Shown here piece after piece: positions 41,951 to 51,923 of a stretch of DNA of 54,991 bases. The notes under the pieces were generated by a model. That model saw only the letters and a list, made by a program, of their open reading frames with translations. It searched no databases and had not been told where the DNA came from. The position numbers were made by a program, and so were the translations under genes. The stretch's first letter is position 1; the number at the start of each line of letters is the position of its first letter. The DNA is from Marinomonas arctica (GTDB lineage Bacteria; Pseudomonadota; Gammaproteobacteria; Pseudomonadales; Marinomonadaceae): positions 1-54,991 of the forward strand of contig NZ_QHJF01000014.1 in NCBI RefSeq assembly GCF_003259225.1, read 5' to 3'.

Positions 41951-43801
41951 ATGCTTAACAAGTACCCCTTGTGGAAGTATTTGCTAATTCTTCTTGTTTT
42001 GGCTTTGGGGCTACTCTATGCCTTCCCAAACCTTTATCCGGATGATCCAGCGCTACAACTATCTACCCAAAAAGCAACGGCGGTTGTTGATGAGCAAGCT
42101 TTGCTAAGAGCAAAAAATGCGCTTGCCACTGCGAATATAGAATTAAAAGAAGCAGAGCTGACCTCTGCTGGCGGTACCTTGCGCTTTAATAGCGGCGAGG
42201 ACCAACTGGCTGCTAAGCCTATTGTGGCGGCAGCATTGGGTGATGACTTTGTAACCGCGCTTAACCTAGTTCCTACGACACCAGAGTGGTTGTCTTCATT
42301 GGGTGCTGGGCCTGCTAAGTTGGGGCTTGATTTGCGTGGCGGTGTGCACTTTCTCTTAGAAGTGGATACTCCAGCGGCACTTAAGCAACGACTTGAAGTA
42401 AGCGCTAGTGAAATGAAGGCAGTGCTGCGTAAAGATCGTGTGCGTTACCGCAGTGTTGATATTGAAGATGGTATTTTGTCTGTGCGTTTCTTGCAGTCTG
42501 GCGATTTAGCATCAGCGGAAGTGTTGTTAAAAAAAGAATTTCCTGAATACCGTTATGTCACTCGCCAACAGGCTGATGAGTTTTATCTGGACGTAAGTTT
42601 TACCGAAGCCGCTAAGAAAGAAATTGAAGTGTATGCTTTGCAGCAAAACTTAACCACACTGCGAAACCGTGTAAACGAGCTTGGTGTAGCGGAGCCGCTT
42701 GTTCAGCGCCAAGGCAGTAATCGTATTGTGGTTGAGTTGCCGGGGGTGCAAGACACCGCAGCAGCAAAACGTATCATCGGTGCGACGGCTAACTTAGAAT
42801 TTCATCTAGAAGCTGGCTTAGAAGACAATGGCGCAGATATAGAAACCTTAACCTTCCGTGATGGTAGTGGTCGTACGGCGCGCTTAGAGCGTGACATCAT
42901 TATTACGGGTGACAGTGTTTCTGACGCGAGTTCTTCCTTTGACGAAAATGGCCGACCACAAGTAAATATTAGCTTGGATGGCAAAGGCGGCAGACAAATG
43001 AGTAAAGTGACTCGTTCTGCTGTTGGCCGAAACATGGCAGTTGTATTTATCGAGCATAAATCCCGTAGTCGTTTTGTTGAGACAGACGGCAAGATGGAGG
43101 AAGTGCGAAGAAGTTATAGCGAGAAGGGCATTATTTCTTTAGCCACGATTCAAACTACCTTGGGCAATTCATTCCGTATTACTGGATTAGATAGTCCTCG
43201 TGAATCGTCTGAGCTGGCTTTGTTGCTTCGTGCTGGTGCCTTGGCTGCGCCCATCTACTTTGTAGAAGAGCGTACCATTGGTCCGAGTTTAGGTGCTGAG
43301 AACATTGAGCTAGGCATTAACTCTGCGCAAATCGGTTTGCTGGTTGTTATGTTGTTCATGCTGGTTTACTACAAAGTATTTGGTATTTTTGCCAATGTGT
43401 CTTTGGCGTTGAACATTATTCTTTTGATGGCTTGTATGTCGATCTTAGGGGCCACCCTCACTCTGCCAGGTATTGCTGGTATTGTTTTGACGATGGGGAT
43501 GGCAGTGGATGCAAACGTGTTGATTTTCTCAAGGATTAGAGAGGAGTTGGCGAGTGGTATGCCAAGCCAACAGGCCATACATTCTGGTTTTAACCGTGCA
43601 TTTACGACGATTCTTGATGCGAATATCACAACCTTACTTGTGGCCGTTATTTTGTTTGCGGTAGGGACGGGGCCTGTTAAAGGTTTTGCGGTAACTTTGT
43701 CGTTGGGTATTATAACTTCGATGTTTACGGCAATTGTGGTGACTCGTGCACAAGTTAACCTTGTGTATGGTGGTCGTAAAAACAAGAAACTGTATATTTA
43801 G
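41951..43801 (+). CDS. secD: protein translocase subunit SecD
   Basis: A 616-aa RND-family membrane protein that uses the proton gradient to pull exported proteins into the periplasm with SecF. One N-terminal helix (about 8-26) is followed by a large periplasmic domain (LGLDLRGGVHFLLEVD near 125) and five C-terminal helices. Motifs include TLRNRVNELGVAEP, GMAVDANVLIFSRIREEL near 517 and FTTILDANITTL near 556. Length is normal for the family. Confidence 0.95.
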   Translation: MLNKYPLWKYLLILLVLALGLLYAFPNLYPDDPALQLSTQKATAVVDEQALLRAKNALATANIELKEAELTSAGGTLRFNSGEDQLAAKPIVAAALGDDFVTALNLVPTTPEWLSSLGAGPAKLGLDLRGGVHFLLEVDTPAALKQRLEVSASEMKAVLRKDRVRYRSVDIEDGILSVRFLQSGDLASAEVLLKKEFPEYRYVTRQQADEFYLDVSFTEAAKKEIEVYALQQNLTTLRNRVNELGVAEPLVQRQGSNRIVVELPGVQDTAAAKRIIGATANLEFHLEAGLEDNGADIETLTFRDGSGRTARLERDIIITGDSVSDASSSFDENGRPQVNISLDGKGGRQMSKVTRSAVGRNMAVVFIEHKSRSRFVETDGKMEEVRRSYSEKGIISLATIQTTLGNSFRITGLDSPRESSELALLLRAGALAAPIYFVEERTIGPSLGAENIELGINSAQIGLLVVMLFMLVYYKVFGIFANVSLALNIILLMACMSILGATLTLPGIAGIVLTMGMAVDANVLIFSRIREELASGMPSQQAIHSGFNRAFTTILDANITTLLVAVILFAVGTGPVKGFAVTLSLGIITSMFTAIVVTRAQVNLVYGGRKNKKLYI

Positions 43802-43810
43802 GAGAGCGCC

Positions 43811-44725
43811 ATGAAAGTGACAAATATTCCATTTATGGCAATGCGTAAAATCGTAGCTGCTTTTTCGATTACGCTGATCCTGGTTTCTCTTGGTTCTTTG
43901 GCGACTAAAGGTCTGCAGTTTGGCTTAGATTTTACCGGTGGAACCCTGATTGAAGTGGCTTATCAAGAGGCGCCGGTATTAGACGACGTTCGTGATTTGC
44001 TTGGTCAGAATGGTTACAGCGATGTGGTGGTGCAGAATTTTGGTTCTCCCACTGATGTTGTTGTGCGAATGGCAAATGCATATACGGCGACCTTGGGTGA
44101 TGAGGTGTTGTCGACGCTGCAGAATAATGGCTCGAATCAGGTGACACTGCAGCGCTCTGAGTTTGTTGGTGCACAGGTGGGTGAAGAGTTGCGTGAGCAG
44201 GGTGGTTTGGGTATGTTGCTTGCCCTAGCTATCGTGATGATCTACGTGGCTGTGCGTTTCCAATTTAAGTTTTCTGTTGCCTCTGTCGCAGCGTTAATTC
44301 ACGACGTTATTATCACTTTGGGCTTCTTTTCTCTGTTCGAGGTGGAGTTTGATCTGACAGTACTGGCCGCTTTGTTGGCGGTTGTCGGTTATTCGCTCAA
44401 CGATACCATTGTTGTGTGTGATAGGATTCGTGAAAACTTTCGTATTATGCGCGATACCACGCCATATGATCTGGTGAATGATTCGATCAATCAGACTTTA
44501 GATCGTACCTTAATTACTTCGATGACCACGTTGTTTGTTTTGGTGGTGTTGTTCTTCTTGGGTGGTGAACCGATTCATAACTTCTCTATGGCGTTGTTGG
44601 TCGGTATTATTATCGGTACGTATTCCTCTATTTTCGTCGCGGCAAATTTATTGTTGGCAATGGATGTGAAGAAAGAAGATTTGATTCCAGCCCCGAAAGA
44701 AGAGTTAGAAGACGATCTACCTTAG
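43811..44725 (+). CDS. secF: protein translocase subunit SecF
   Basis: A 304-aa partner of SecD with six membrane helices. QFGLDFTGGTLIEV near residues 36-49, VGYSLNDTIVVCDRIREN near 196-213 and TLDRTLITSMTTL near 233-245 are the SecF signatures. It starts nine bases after secD with GGAGAG upstream. The acidic C-terminal tail is typical. Confidence 0.95.
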   Translation: MKVTNIPFMAMRKIVAAFSITLILVSLGSLATKGLQFGLDFTGGTLIEVAYQEAPVLDDVRDLLGQNGYSDVVVQNFGSPTDVVVRMANAYTATLGDEVLSTLQNNGSNQVTLQRSEFVGAQVGEELREQGGLGMLLALAIVMIYVAVRFQFKFSVASVAALIHDVIITLGFFSLFEVEFDLTVLAALLAVVGYSLNDTIVVCDRIRENFRIMRDTTPYDLVNDSINQTLDRTLITSMTTLFVLVVLFFLGGEPIHNFSMALLVGIIIGTYSSIFVAANLLLAMDVKKEDLIPAPKEELEDDLP

Positions 44726-44752
44726 TTTTTTGTTTTCTAATGACGCTAAAAG

Positions 44753-44776
44753 AGCCTGCTTTATGCAGGCTTTTTT
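44753..44776 (+). terminator. terminator after secF
   Basis: AGCCTGC (44753-44759) and GCAGGCT (44765-44771) with a five-base loop, followed by a run of T. It ends the secDF transcript 28 bases after the secF stop codon. Confidence 0.88.
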
Positions 44777-44853
44777 ATAGACTTTTGCTATGGCTGTATT
44801 TGTCGGTATTATGGTTATTATTTGTTCATATGACATAAGGTGAATGGTTCAAT

Positions 44854-45843
44854 ATGCGCTTTCTTATGCTTGGTTCATTGCTCATGTTTATTAGTGTTCA
44901 CGCTAAGGCTTTGGATTTTGAGGCGATGGATAAAACCGCTCAGAGCTTTTCGAACATTAAGACCGTTCATATTGCGCATAAGGGGCAAGTGGTTTGGGCA
45001 AAGGCCTACAATAAGGCTAATATTAACGCGGTGACGAATATTAAATCGGCGTCAAAATCGCTGATGTCAGCTATTGTTGGTATGGCGATTGATCGTGGCG
45101 TGATAGAGGGTGTGGATCAGCCTATTGCGTCTTTGCTGGCGGAGCAATTTCCCAAGAATCCAGACTCTCGTTTAAAGGATATTACGATTGGGCATTTGCT
45201 TTCCATGCAGGCAGGACTGGAGCGTACCTCCGGGCGTAATTATGGCCGTTGGGTGCTCAGTGATGATTGGGTTAAAACGGCTTTGTCATGGCCCTTTGTT
45301 GATGAAGTTGGGGGGGATATGCAGTATTCAACGGGCAACACGCATCTATTGTCCGCTATTGTGATGCAGCAAACTGGTCAGCATACTTATCTTATAGCCA
45401 ATCAGTGGCTGCAGGGTTCAGGGGTTCGGGTGCAGAGTTGGGAGACCAGCCCAACGGGGATTCCAATGGGGGGAAATCAGGTGGGGATGACGCCTTCTTC
45501 TTTGTTGGCCTTTGGCGAATTGTACCGGCGTGGTGGTGTGACAGAAAAGGGTCAGCGTTTGCTTTCTGAAGAATGGATTGCGCAGAGCTGGACACCTAGA
45601 ACGCAATCTCGTTTTCATGAGGGTGAATATGGCTACGGTTGGTTTATTCAAGCTTTTGCTGGTGTGCAAGGGTATTACGGTTGGGGGTATGGTGGGCAAA
45701 TGATCTATGTGTTGCCTGATTTGGCGCTAACCATTGCGATTACTTCAGAAGAAACGTTGCCTTCTGGTCGAACGGGTTATCGGGATAGTTTGCATCAGAT
45801 GGTGAGCAGAGATATCGTGCCAGTGATCACTGCCGCTCAATGA
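44854..45843 (+). CDS. exported serine hydrolase of the beta-lactamase/class C-like family
   Basis: A 329-aa protein with a signal peptide (MRFLMLGSLLMFISVHAKA; cleavage near residue 19). The SxxK motif is Ser65-Ala-Ser-Lys68 in IKSASKSLMSAIVG; the second motif is YSTGNTHLLSAIV with the Tyr near 157. A GYGGQ segment near the C-terminus takes the KTG-like position. Members hydrolyse esters, amides or peptides; true beta-lactamase activity is unlikely to follow from these motifs alone. It is a single gene between two terminators. Confidence 0.85.
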   Translation: MRFLMLGSLLMFISVHAKALDFEAMDKTAQSFSNIKTVHIAHKGQVVWAKAYNKANINAVTNIKSASKSLMSAIVGMAIDRGVIEGVDQPIASLLAEQFPKNPDSRLKDITIGHLLSMQAGLERTSGRNYGRWVLSDDWVKTALSWPFVDEVGGDMQYSTGNTHLLSAIVMQQTGQHTYLIANQWLQGSGVRVQSWETSPTGIPMGGNQVGMTPSSLLAFGELYRRGGVTEKGQRLLSEEWIAQSWTPRTQSRFHEGEYGYGWFIQAFAGVQGYYGWGYGGQMIYVLPDLALTIAITSEETLPSGRTGYRDSLHQMVSRDIVPVITAAQ

Positions 45844-45854
45844 TGAGAATAGAA

Positions 45855-45877
45855 AAAGCCTGCTAAGAGCAGGCTTT
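45855..45877. terminator. bidirectional terminator between the serine hydrolase and psd
   Basis: AAAGCCTGCT and AGCAGGCTTT form a perfect ten-base stem with a three-base loop, between two converging genes. Confidence 0.85.
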
Positions 45878-45895
45878 CGCTTGTTTAGATTCGCA

Positions 45896-46756
45896 TTATT
45901 TTGTGACGACATTGCCAAAATGCATACCCATTTTTGTGGGGGTGTCTGCTTGCAATGACTCTTCCCAGTTAACTGCATTTTTCCCAAATAGTACGATGGC
46001 GGTGGAGCCGAGCTTGAATCGGCCCATTTCTTCGCCCTTTTTGATTTCAATATTGTTAAGTTCTTTATAGTCCCAAGTGACAACATGTTTATTAAATGGT
46101 GTCACTTGTCCTGCCCAAACAGTTTCAATACTGGCAACAATCATGGCGCCAACTAATATCACTGCCATTGGGCCTGCCTCTGTATCGAATAAACATACGG
46201 TGCGTTCATTGCGAGCAAAGACGTTAGGGATTTGTTCCGCTGTTACCTTATTGACCGAAAATAGCTTCCCAGGTATGTGAATCATTTTTGTTAATTTGCC
46301 AGAAAGTGGCATGTGTACGCGATGGTAATCTTTAGGGGATAAATAAACTGTGGCGAAAGAGCCGCCTAAAAACTGATTGGACAGTGATGCATCGCCTCCT
46401 AGTAAGCTAGTGAGGCTGTAATAATGACCTTTGGCCTGAAACAGTGTGCCATGCTCAATGTTGCCAAGTTGGCTAACGGCGCCATCGGCTGGGCAGGCAA
46501 TGCTGTTTTCTTCATTACAAATAGGGCGTAGTTCGGGGCGAATGGCGCGGGTAAAAAAGTCATTGAAGTTACGGTACGACAGTGGATCGCTGTTGACGGC
46601 TTCGGTCATGTCCACTTGGTATTTTTTTACAAACTGACTGATAAAGGTGTTTTTTACCCAAGTGTTTTCACATTCGGCTATTTTGCCGATAGCGCGTGAT
46701 AGGGTTTTTTGTGGTGTGATGTGTTGTGCAAATGCAAACAGTTGATCTTTAGTCAC
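45896..46756 (-). CDS. psd: phosphatidylserine decarboxylase proenzyme
   Basis: A 286-aa membrane-associated enzyme converting phosphatidylserine to phosphatidylethanolamine. The self-cleavage motif LGST is at residues 249-252, so Ser251 becomes the pyruvoyl group and the chain splits into beta (1-250) and alpha (251-286). FFTRAIRPELRPI, CPADGAVSQLG and SPKDYHRVHMP match the family. It lies downstream of an HDOD gene on the same strand with a gap of about 23 bases. Its substrate is made by PssA, encoded 29 kb away in this window. Confidence 0.95.
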   Translation of the reverse strand: MTKDQLFAFAQHITPQKTLSRAIGKIAECENTWVKNTFISQFVKKYQVDMTEAVNSDPLSYRNFNDFFTRAIRPELRPICNEENSIACPADGAVSQLGNIEHGTLFQAKGHYYSLTSLLGGDASLSNQFLGGSFATVYLSPKDYHRVHMPLSGKLTKMIHIPGKLFSVNKVTAEQIPNVFARNERTVCLFDTEAGPMAVILVGAMIVASIETVWAGQVTPFNKHVVTWDYKELNNIEIKKGEEMGRFKLGSTAIVLFGKNAVNWEESLQADTPTKMGMHFGNVVTK

Positions 46757-46779
46757 GTTGTTTATCCTGATAGATGAAT

Positions 46780-48264
46780 TTATAGGGTGGTGTGGCTGAT
46801 TAAAGAAACGATTTTCTTGAGCGTATTGTAATCATTCTCACTGAATTTTGTTCGTGTTTCCAGCCAAAATATGACCATTTCGTTTGCTGATGACTGTGTT
46901 GAGGCAAGCATAAGATGGCTGTTTTTATCAATGATTTGGTCTGATTTGTGGGGTAATTCATTGACTATTTTGTTAAGTTTTGCTCCAGCCAAATGGCTGG
47001 CTGATTTTTTCTGAGACAGTTTTTTAAAAACGCCTGAAGGGGCATTCCATTTAATGGCTTTAATGATTTCTATGTTGTAGCCAGACTGATACAGCGGAGA
47101 CACTTTATTGTCAGAGTGTCTAAACAAAATGCTGTGTTGGGCGTTGGGGATTGCTTTTAAAATAGTCTTTAGTGCTAGGTTTGCTTTTTGTTTTGTCCCC
47201 TGACTGTTTGGTTTCATTAGCGCTATTTTGAGTTCAGCGAGTGGTGATAGAGGGAGGCTAGGTTTTGTCGGTGGTTTAGCCTTCCGGTTGTAAAGATTGG
47301 GGTCAAGGAGTTGTTGGGCGAGCGATACTTTCCCTCCTTTGTTAAACAGTGTCGCCGCTTCAGTACTTGCTAAATGAGCCATTTGAATGATTTCGCCGAT
47401 GCGGCGATGCATGATGGTGGCAACAATACGGTAGAAGAAAGGTAGGTTTTTCGAATCCCACTTCATTCGGTTGGCTTCATGAGCCACTTTATTGGCGCAG
47501 TAGGAGAAAATGAGGGGATTATTAATTAAAATAGTCAGCCTTTTATCTTCGGCAAAGCCCGGTAGTTCATCGGGATGGTGCGCTAAGTGAGCAAGTGTTT
47601 GCAGTTCTTTTGCGTTCGGTATGTGTTTGGTTAAAAACGATTCAATGACTTTATTGGGGGTGTGCCAATGAGTGCAAAGGTGTACGGTAAGTTCATCAAT
47701 GCGGCAGCCTAAGGTGTTGAGCTCGGCTTGACTGGCCTTTTCCCCTTGTTGAATTTTTTGTTCTATTACGGTCATGGTTGGATAGGCATAAAACCACAAT
47801 AACCATCTGGCGGAATCACGGAATAAGGTGATCCAGAAAATATCATCTTCGTGGCTGGTCAGTTTTTCTATTGCCCAATGCTTAGCGATGGTTGCGGCTT
47901 CATAGCTGATTTGTATTTCGCTTAAAAAAGCGATCAACGGCGCTGGCTTTTCTTTCGTATTAAGATTGTAAGGGGCAAATTGTGGTAGTAGTTTTTCGAT
48001 GCCTTTCATCCCGACCATGGCAGCGGCATGAAAGGGGGTTTTTATTTCGCTGTTTTTATTTGGTACGATGCGATTTGCTTCATTCAGGATAGCAAAAGCC
48101 AGCAGCGGGTCTGATGCTATGTTGGCTTGCATTCCGTCCAGTGTGTCATCTGTTCGTTTGATTTGAGTTTTAAGGCGAGCGAGGCTAACTGCTTGAACAG
48201 GAAATTTTTTATTTTTCAGAAAATGTAGCCATTCATTTAGGCCAGAAGGTGACTTGTCTATCAT
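46780..48264 (-). CDS. HDOD-domain protein
   Basis: A 494-aa cytoplasmic protein. Residues 20-290 form an HDOD domain: FPVQAVSLARLKTQI, ASDPLLAFAILNEANRI and the FHAAAMVGMKGIEKLLP helix. The C-terminal 150 residues (about 340-494) look GAF-like (ILKAIPNAQHSILFRHSDN). HDOD proteins are signalling proteins without known enzymatic activity, often linked to motility, chemotaxis or stress. Location next to motAB fits this loosely. It is upstream of psd and divergent from motA. Confidence 0.75.
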   Translation of the reverse strand: MIDKSPSGLNEWLHFLKNKKFPVQAVSLARLKTQIKRTDDTLDGMQANIASDPLLAFAILNEANRIVPNKNSEIKTPFHAAAMVGMKGIEKLLPQFAPYNLNTKEKPAPLIAFLSEIQISYEAATIAKHWAIEKLTSHEDDIFWITLFRDSARWLLWFYAYPTMTVIEQKIQQGEKASQAELNTLGCRIDELTVHLCTHWHTPNKVIESFLTKHIPNAKELQTLAHLAHHPDELPGFAEDKRLTILINNPLIFSYCANKVAHEANRMKWDSKNLPFFYRIVATIMHRRIGEIIQMAHLASTEAATLFNKGGKVSLAQQLLDPNLYNRKAKPPTKPSLPLSPLAELKIALMKPNSQGTKQKANLALKTILKAIPNAQHSILFRHSDNKVSPLYQSGYNIEIIKAIKWNAPSGVFKKLSQKKSASHLAGAKLNKIVNELPHKSDQIIDKNSHLMLASTQSSANEMVIFWLETRTKFSENDYNTLKKIVSLISHTTL

Positions 48265-48383
48265 AGCTGGTTACATTAGTGGCTCTGTTTTAGTTGAGTT
48301 TAAACGCTCTTATGTTTTTGATCTCATTAATCATACTGTATATTGAGGTGAGAGAATACTTTGTCGGTATTAAGGAATAAAAT

Positions 48384-49238
48384 ATGTTTGCATTAGCTGG
48401 CGTGTTGGTCGTCATTATCAGTGTGGTGTCTGGCTATTTGGCATCTCATGGAAAGATGCTGGCTTTGTGGCAGCCCTTTGAGGTGATTATTATTTGTGGT
48501 GCTGCGTTGGGTGCTTTTATGGTGGCCAACCCATTTATTGTGCAGAAAAAAGTACTGACTATGCTGCCTCAGGTGTTTTCAGGAAGTCGGCATAATAAGC
48601 GGTTTTATACGCAATTGTTGGGGCTGATGTATTGTCTGTTTCAAAAGAGTCGTCAGAACGGCTTTTTGGCGATTGAAGAGGACATTGAGTCGCCTTTTAC
48701 GAGTGAATTATTTAATCGTTTTCCGGACGTTATTCGCGACCATGAAGTGGTGAATTTTTTAACGGATAACTACCGTATTTTTACATTAACCGGCTTGCCT
48801 GCTTATGAGATCGAGGTAATTATGGATAATGAGATCGAGCAGATTCAGGAAGAGTTGGTTGCCCCGAGTCATGCGTTAACGAGAGTTGCAGAAGCGCTGC
48901 CTGGATTTGGTATTGTGGCGGCTGTGTTGGGTATTGTGATCACAATGGGGTCGATTGGTGGGCCGATTGAAGAGATTGGTGGGCATGTTGCGGCGGCTTT
49001 AGTTGGAACGTTTTTAGGTATCTTCTTTGGTTATGGCTTTGTCGGGCCGGCTGCATCTCACCTAGAAAGTTTGGGCACTCACGAATTAAAGGCGTATTTG
49101 TGTATCAAGGCGTGTTTGAATTCGATTGTGTCCGGTTATGCGCCGCCTGTTGCTGTGGAAACGGGGCGTAAGTTGCTTCCCCCAGAAATGCGCCCTAGCT
49201 TTATTGAGTTGGCAGATGATCTTAAACAGTACCGTTAA
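48384..49238 (+). CDS. motA: flagellar motor stator protein MotA
   Basis: A 284-aa membrane protein with four helices (two near 1-50, two near 170-220) and a large cytoplasmic loop between. GAALGAFMVANP near 34-45, the charged loop, EALPGFGIVAAVLGIVITMG near 168 and VGTFLGIFFGYGFVGP near 207 fit MotA of the proton-driven type. With MotB it forms the torque-generating stator. motB follows after 33 bases. Confidence 0.93.
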   Translation: MFALAGVLVVIISVVSGYLASHGKMLALWQPFEVIIICGAALGAFMVANPFIVQKKVLTMLPQVFSGSRHNKRFYTQLLGLMYCLFQKSRQNGFLAIEEDIESPFTSELFNRFPDVIRDHEVVNFLTDNYRIFTLTGLPAYEIEVIMDNEIEQIQEELVAPSHALTRVAEALPGFGIVAAVLGIVITMGSIGGPIEEIGGHVAAALVGTFLGIFFGYGFVGPAASHLESLGTHELKAYLCIKACLNSIVSGYAPPVAVETGRKLLPPEMRPSFIELADDLKQYR

Positions 49239-49271
49239 TATGAGCTTGATGGTAGGTAAGGAGAATATCGC

Positions 49272-50180
49272 ATGGCCTTAGGCTCTAACGGGTTGGTGAT
49301 TCGTCGCGTTAAGAAAATCAAAAAGGGCGGGCATCACAGTGGTGCTTGGAAAATCGCTTTGGCCGATTTTGCTTTGGCGATGATGGCGCTTTTTTTGGTG
49401 TTGTGGATATTGAGTGTGGCTTCACCGGAGGAGTTAGCAAGTATAGAGGGGTATTTCCAAGATCCTACAGGGGCTTCTACAGCGGGTTTTAGTGCTAATC
49501 CAATTGATCTGGGGGGCAGCCCTGCAAAGAGTCCCGAGAAGAAGTTAGATCTGCAACTGCCTGAATCGGGTAGTACGGACGTGACAACGAGAGATACGCA
49601 GATGGGGAATGGTCCTGATACAGCGGAGTCCAATAGCCTTAATAATATGGTGCAAGAAGAGTTGGGGAAGATGAATGTCTTGCTTTCTCAGCAGCAAAAT
49701 ATGCGCATTGAAATTACGCCGCTTGGCGTTCGAATTACGTTGTTAGATGACCCGAATAAGCCGATGTTTGAACGTGGCAGTGCTCGTATGATGCCTGATA
49801 TTGAAAATACGCTTTTAACAATGGCGCCGATTTTTAATAAAATCACCAATCCTATCGTGATTACTGGGCACACAGACTCTTCTAGATTTAATGATGCCGG
49901 TAGTTTGGATAACTGGGATTTGTCTGCCATGAGGGCGAACGCAGCGCGTCATATTTTGGAAGAAGGTGGGGTTGAGGATAAGCGTATTGCTCAGGTAATC
50001 GGTCTATCTGATACCATACCATACAATCGATTTGATACGGATAGTGCTGAAAATCGACGCATTAGTATTACCTTGTTAACGGATGATGCGTACAAAAAAT
50101 TGCTGGATCAGAATCGCCGCAATTTTGGCAACCCTGTCCAGCAAGCAGATTTGAATATCACGCCTGAAACGGTGTTTTAG
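49272..50180 (+). CDS. motB: flagellar motor stator protein MotB
   Basis: A 302-aa protein with a basic N-terminus, a single helix (about 27-47, IALADFALAMMALFLVLWIL) and a periplasmic OmpA-like peptidoglycan-binding domain from about 150 (ITGHTDSSRFNDAGSLDNWDLS, in part). Asp32 is at the position of the proton-binding Asp of E. coli MotB. A Ser/Pro-rich plug-linker region lies between. The stop codon overlaps that of the convergent rsgA gene by four bases. Confidence 0.93.
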   Translation: MALGSNGLVIRRVKKIKKGGHHSGAWKIALADFALAMMALFLVLWILSVASPEELASIEGYFQDPTGASTAGFSANPIDLGGSPAKSPEKKLDLQLPESGSTDVTTRDTQMGNGPDTAESNSLNNMVQEELGKMNVLLSQQQNMRIEITPLGVRITLLDDPNKPMFERGSARMMPDIENTLLTMAPIFNKITNPIVITGHTDSSRFNDAGSLDNWDLSAMRANAARHILEEGGVEDKRIAQVIGLSDTIPYNRFDTDSAENRRISITLLTDDAYKKLLDQNRRNFGNPVQQADLNITPETVF

Positions 50181-51211
50181 AAGGCTTGGTTTTCTCGAAT
50201 AGACTGTTTAATCCGTAAAAAGCTTTGGAAGCGGTGTTCTGTGATTTTGCCTTCTTCTAAGGCTCCCAGAATGGCGCATCCAGGTTCTTTTTCGTGGGCG
50301 CAATCGCGAAAACGACAGTAACCAATGTGTGGCCGAAACTCTATAAAGCCATTTAGCAGCTCTTCTTCAGAAATATGCCATAAGCCAAATTCACGTATGC
50401 CTGGGGAGTCGATAAGGTCTCCGCCTTTTGGCATATGGAAGAGTCGGGCTGTGGTGGTGGTGTGCACGCCTTTTTTGCGTTTTTGAGACAACTCGCCCAC
50501 GCTAATGTCAATGCCTGGCAATAAGGTGCCGATAAGAGAGGATTTCCCTACACCGGATTGGCCAACGAAGACGCTGGTTTTATCTTGCAGGAAGTTGTAT
50601 AGCGCTTCCATGCCGGCTTGGTTCTTAATAGAGGTTCTGATGATCGTGTAATTAAGATCTTCATAGGTTTTTATCAGGGCGTCTAATTCTTCTTTGTTGC
50701 TTTCGTCAATCAAGTCGCACTTATTGAGTAAAATGACCGGTGGTATGCCAACGGTCTCAGCGGCCACTAGATAACGGTCAATTAAGTTGGCGTGTGCAAC
50801 AGGCTCCGCAGCAATAACGACGATGATATGGTCTATGTTGGCGGCAACGGGTTTTATTCTGCCGTGCATGTCTGGGCGAGATAGTGATGTATTTCTTGGT
50901 GTCGTTGCGACCACCACGCCACCTTCATTTTGTTTAGGGCGCCAGATGACTTTGTCACCAGTCACCAGTTGGCCTAAGTTGGCGCGTAAATTACAGCGCG
51001 TAGAGATGCCAACAAAAGGCTCTTGAGTGCCTTCAACCTCCACTTGTGTGCCAAAGTGGGAAATGATGATGCCTTCTGTCTCGGGGCCGAGATCAGAGGA
51101 TTGTAAAAGTTCTTCGGCGATATCCCCTCGTTTCTGAGTGCGTTCAACGCGCTCTTTATGGATTCTTTCGATTCGCCAAGTTTGTTGTTTAGTAAGTTTT
51201 CGCTTCGACAT
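50177..51211 (-). CDS. rsgA: ribosome small subunit biogenesis GTPase RsgA
   Basis: A 344-aa circularly permuted GTPase that acts in late 30S maturation. An OB-fold N-terminal domain (about 35-110) is followed by the permuted motif order: G4 LLNKCDLID near 160, G1 GQSGVGKSSLIG near 219, and G3 DSPGIREFG near 268. A C-terminal zinc site has CRFRDCAHEKEPGC. The N-terminus is basic (RKLTKQQTWRIERIHKER). Confidence 0.95.
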   Translation of the reverse strand: MSKRKLTKQQTWRIERIHKERVERTQKRGDIAEELLQSSDLGPETEGIIISHFGTQVEVEGTQEPFVGISTRCNLRANLGQLVTGDKVIWRPKQNEGGVVVATTPRNTSLSRPDMHGRIKPVAANIDHIIVVIAAEPVAHANLIDRYLVAAETVGIPPVILLNKCDLIDESNKEELDALIKTYEDLNYTIIRTSIKNQAGMEALYNFLQDKTSVFVGQSGVGKSSLIGTLLPGIDISVGELSQKRKKGVHTTTTARLFHMPKGGDLIDSPGIREFGLWHISEEELLNGFIEFRPHIGYCRFRDCAHEKEPGCAILGALEEGKITEHRFQSFLRIKQSIRENQAF

Positions 51212-51285
51212 TAGATTCGTCTGGTCATAAAGTAAGGCGCATAGAGTATAATGCTTGGCATTGATAATAAAGGACTTGGAAGATT

Positions 51286-51837
51286 ATGAGCTTAAATGAA
51301 GAGAATTTAGTGTGGATCGATCTTGAAATGACAGGATTAGACCCAGAAACCGATACTATTATTGAAATTGCGACGGTGGTAACTGACAAGCATTTGAATG
51401 TGTTGGCTAAAGGGCCGAATCTTGCGGTTCATCAAGAGAAGGACGTGATGGATGCGATGGATGAGTGGTGTACGCAACATCATGGAAATTCAGGGTTAAC
51501 GGCAAGAGTGTTGGCATCAACAATTAGTATGGCTCAGGCGGAAGAAGAGACGATTAAGTTTTTGGCGCAATATGTTCCGGCAGGAAAATCGCCTATTTGT
51601 GGAAATAGTGTAGGTCAAGATCGTCGTTTTTTATACCGCTACATGCCTAAGTTGGAAGCGTTTTTCCATTATCGTTATTTGGATGTCAGTACGGTTAAAG
51701 AGTTGGCGAAGCGCTGGAAGCCAGAGGCGCTGGATGGTTTTAGTAAATCCGGTTCGCATTTGGCTTTGGATGATATTTTAGAGTCTATCGGTGAATTGAA
51801 ACACTACCGTAAAACCATGTTTGGCTTGGATGATTAA
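51286..51837 (+). CDS. orn: oligoribonuclease
   Basis: A 183-aa DEDDh 3'-5' exonuclease degrading very short RNAs, including pGpG from cyclic-di-GMP. Asp12 and Glu14 are in [11 protein letters not shown]; the third acidic residue is in [11 protein letters not shown], and the fourth with its His in the HLALDDI segment near the C-terminus. It is divergent from rsgA, the common arrangement in gammaproteobacteria. Confidence 0.95.
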   Translation: MSLNEENLVWIDLEMTGLDPETDTIIEIATVVTDKHLNVLAKGPNLAVHQEKDVMDAMDEWCTQHHGNSGLTARVLASTISMAQAEEETIKFLAQYVPAGKSPICGNSVGQDRRFLYRYMPKLEAFFHYRYLDVSTVKELAKRWKPEALDGFSKSGSHLALDDILESIGELKHYRKTMFGLDD

Positions 51838-51876
51838 GGCGGACGTCCTTTAGTCAACGGTGAATTAACCTCTATA

Positions 51877-51923
51877 AAATTAGCGGGCTTGTTGTTCGCT
51901 AATTTAGTCCGCTAATTTAGTCC
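51877..51923. repeat. hairpin and tandem 13-base repeat between orn and the TauE/SafE gene
   Basis: AAATTAGCG (51877-51885) and CGCTAATTT (51897-51905) form a nine-base stem that could end both converging transcripts. GCTAATTTAGTCC occurs twice in tandem (51898-51910 and 51911-51923); the second copy contains the stop codon of the TauE/SafE gene. This looks like a small slippage duplication at the gene end. Confidence 0.7.
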
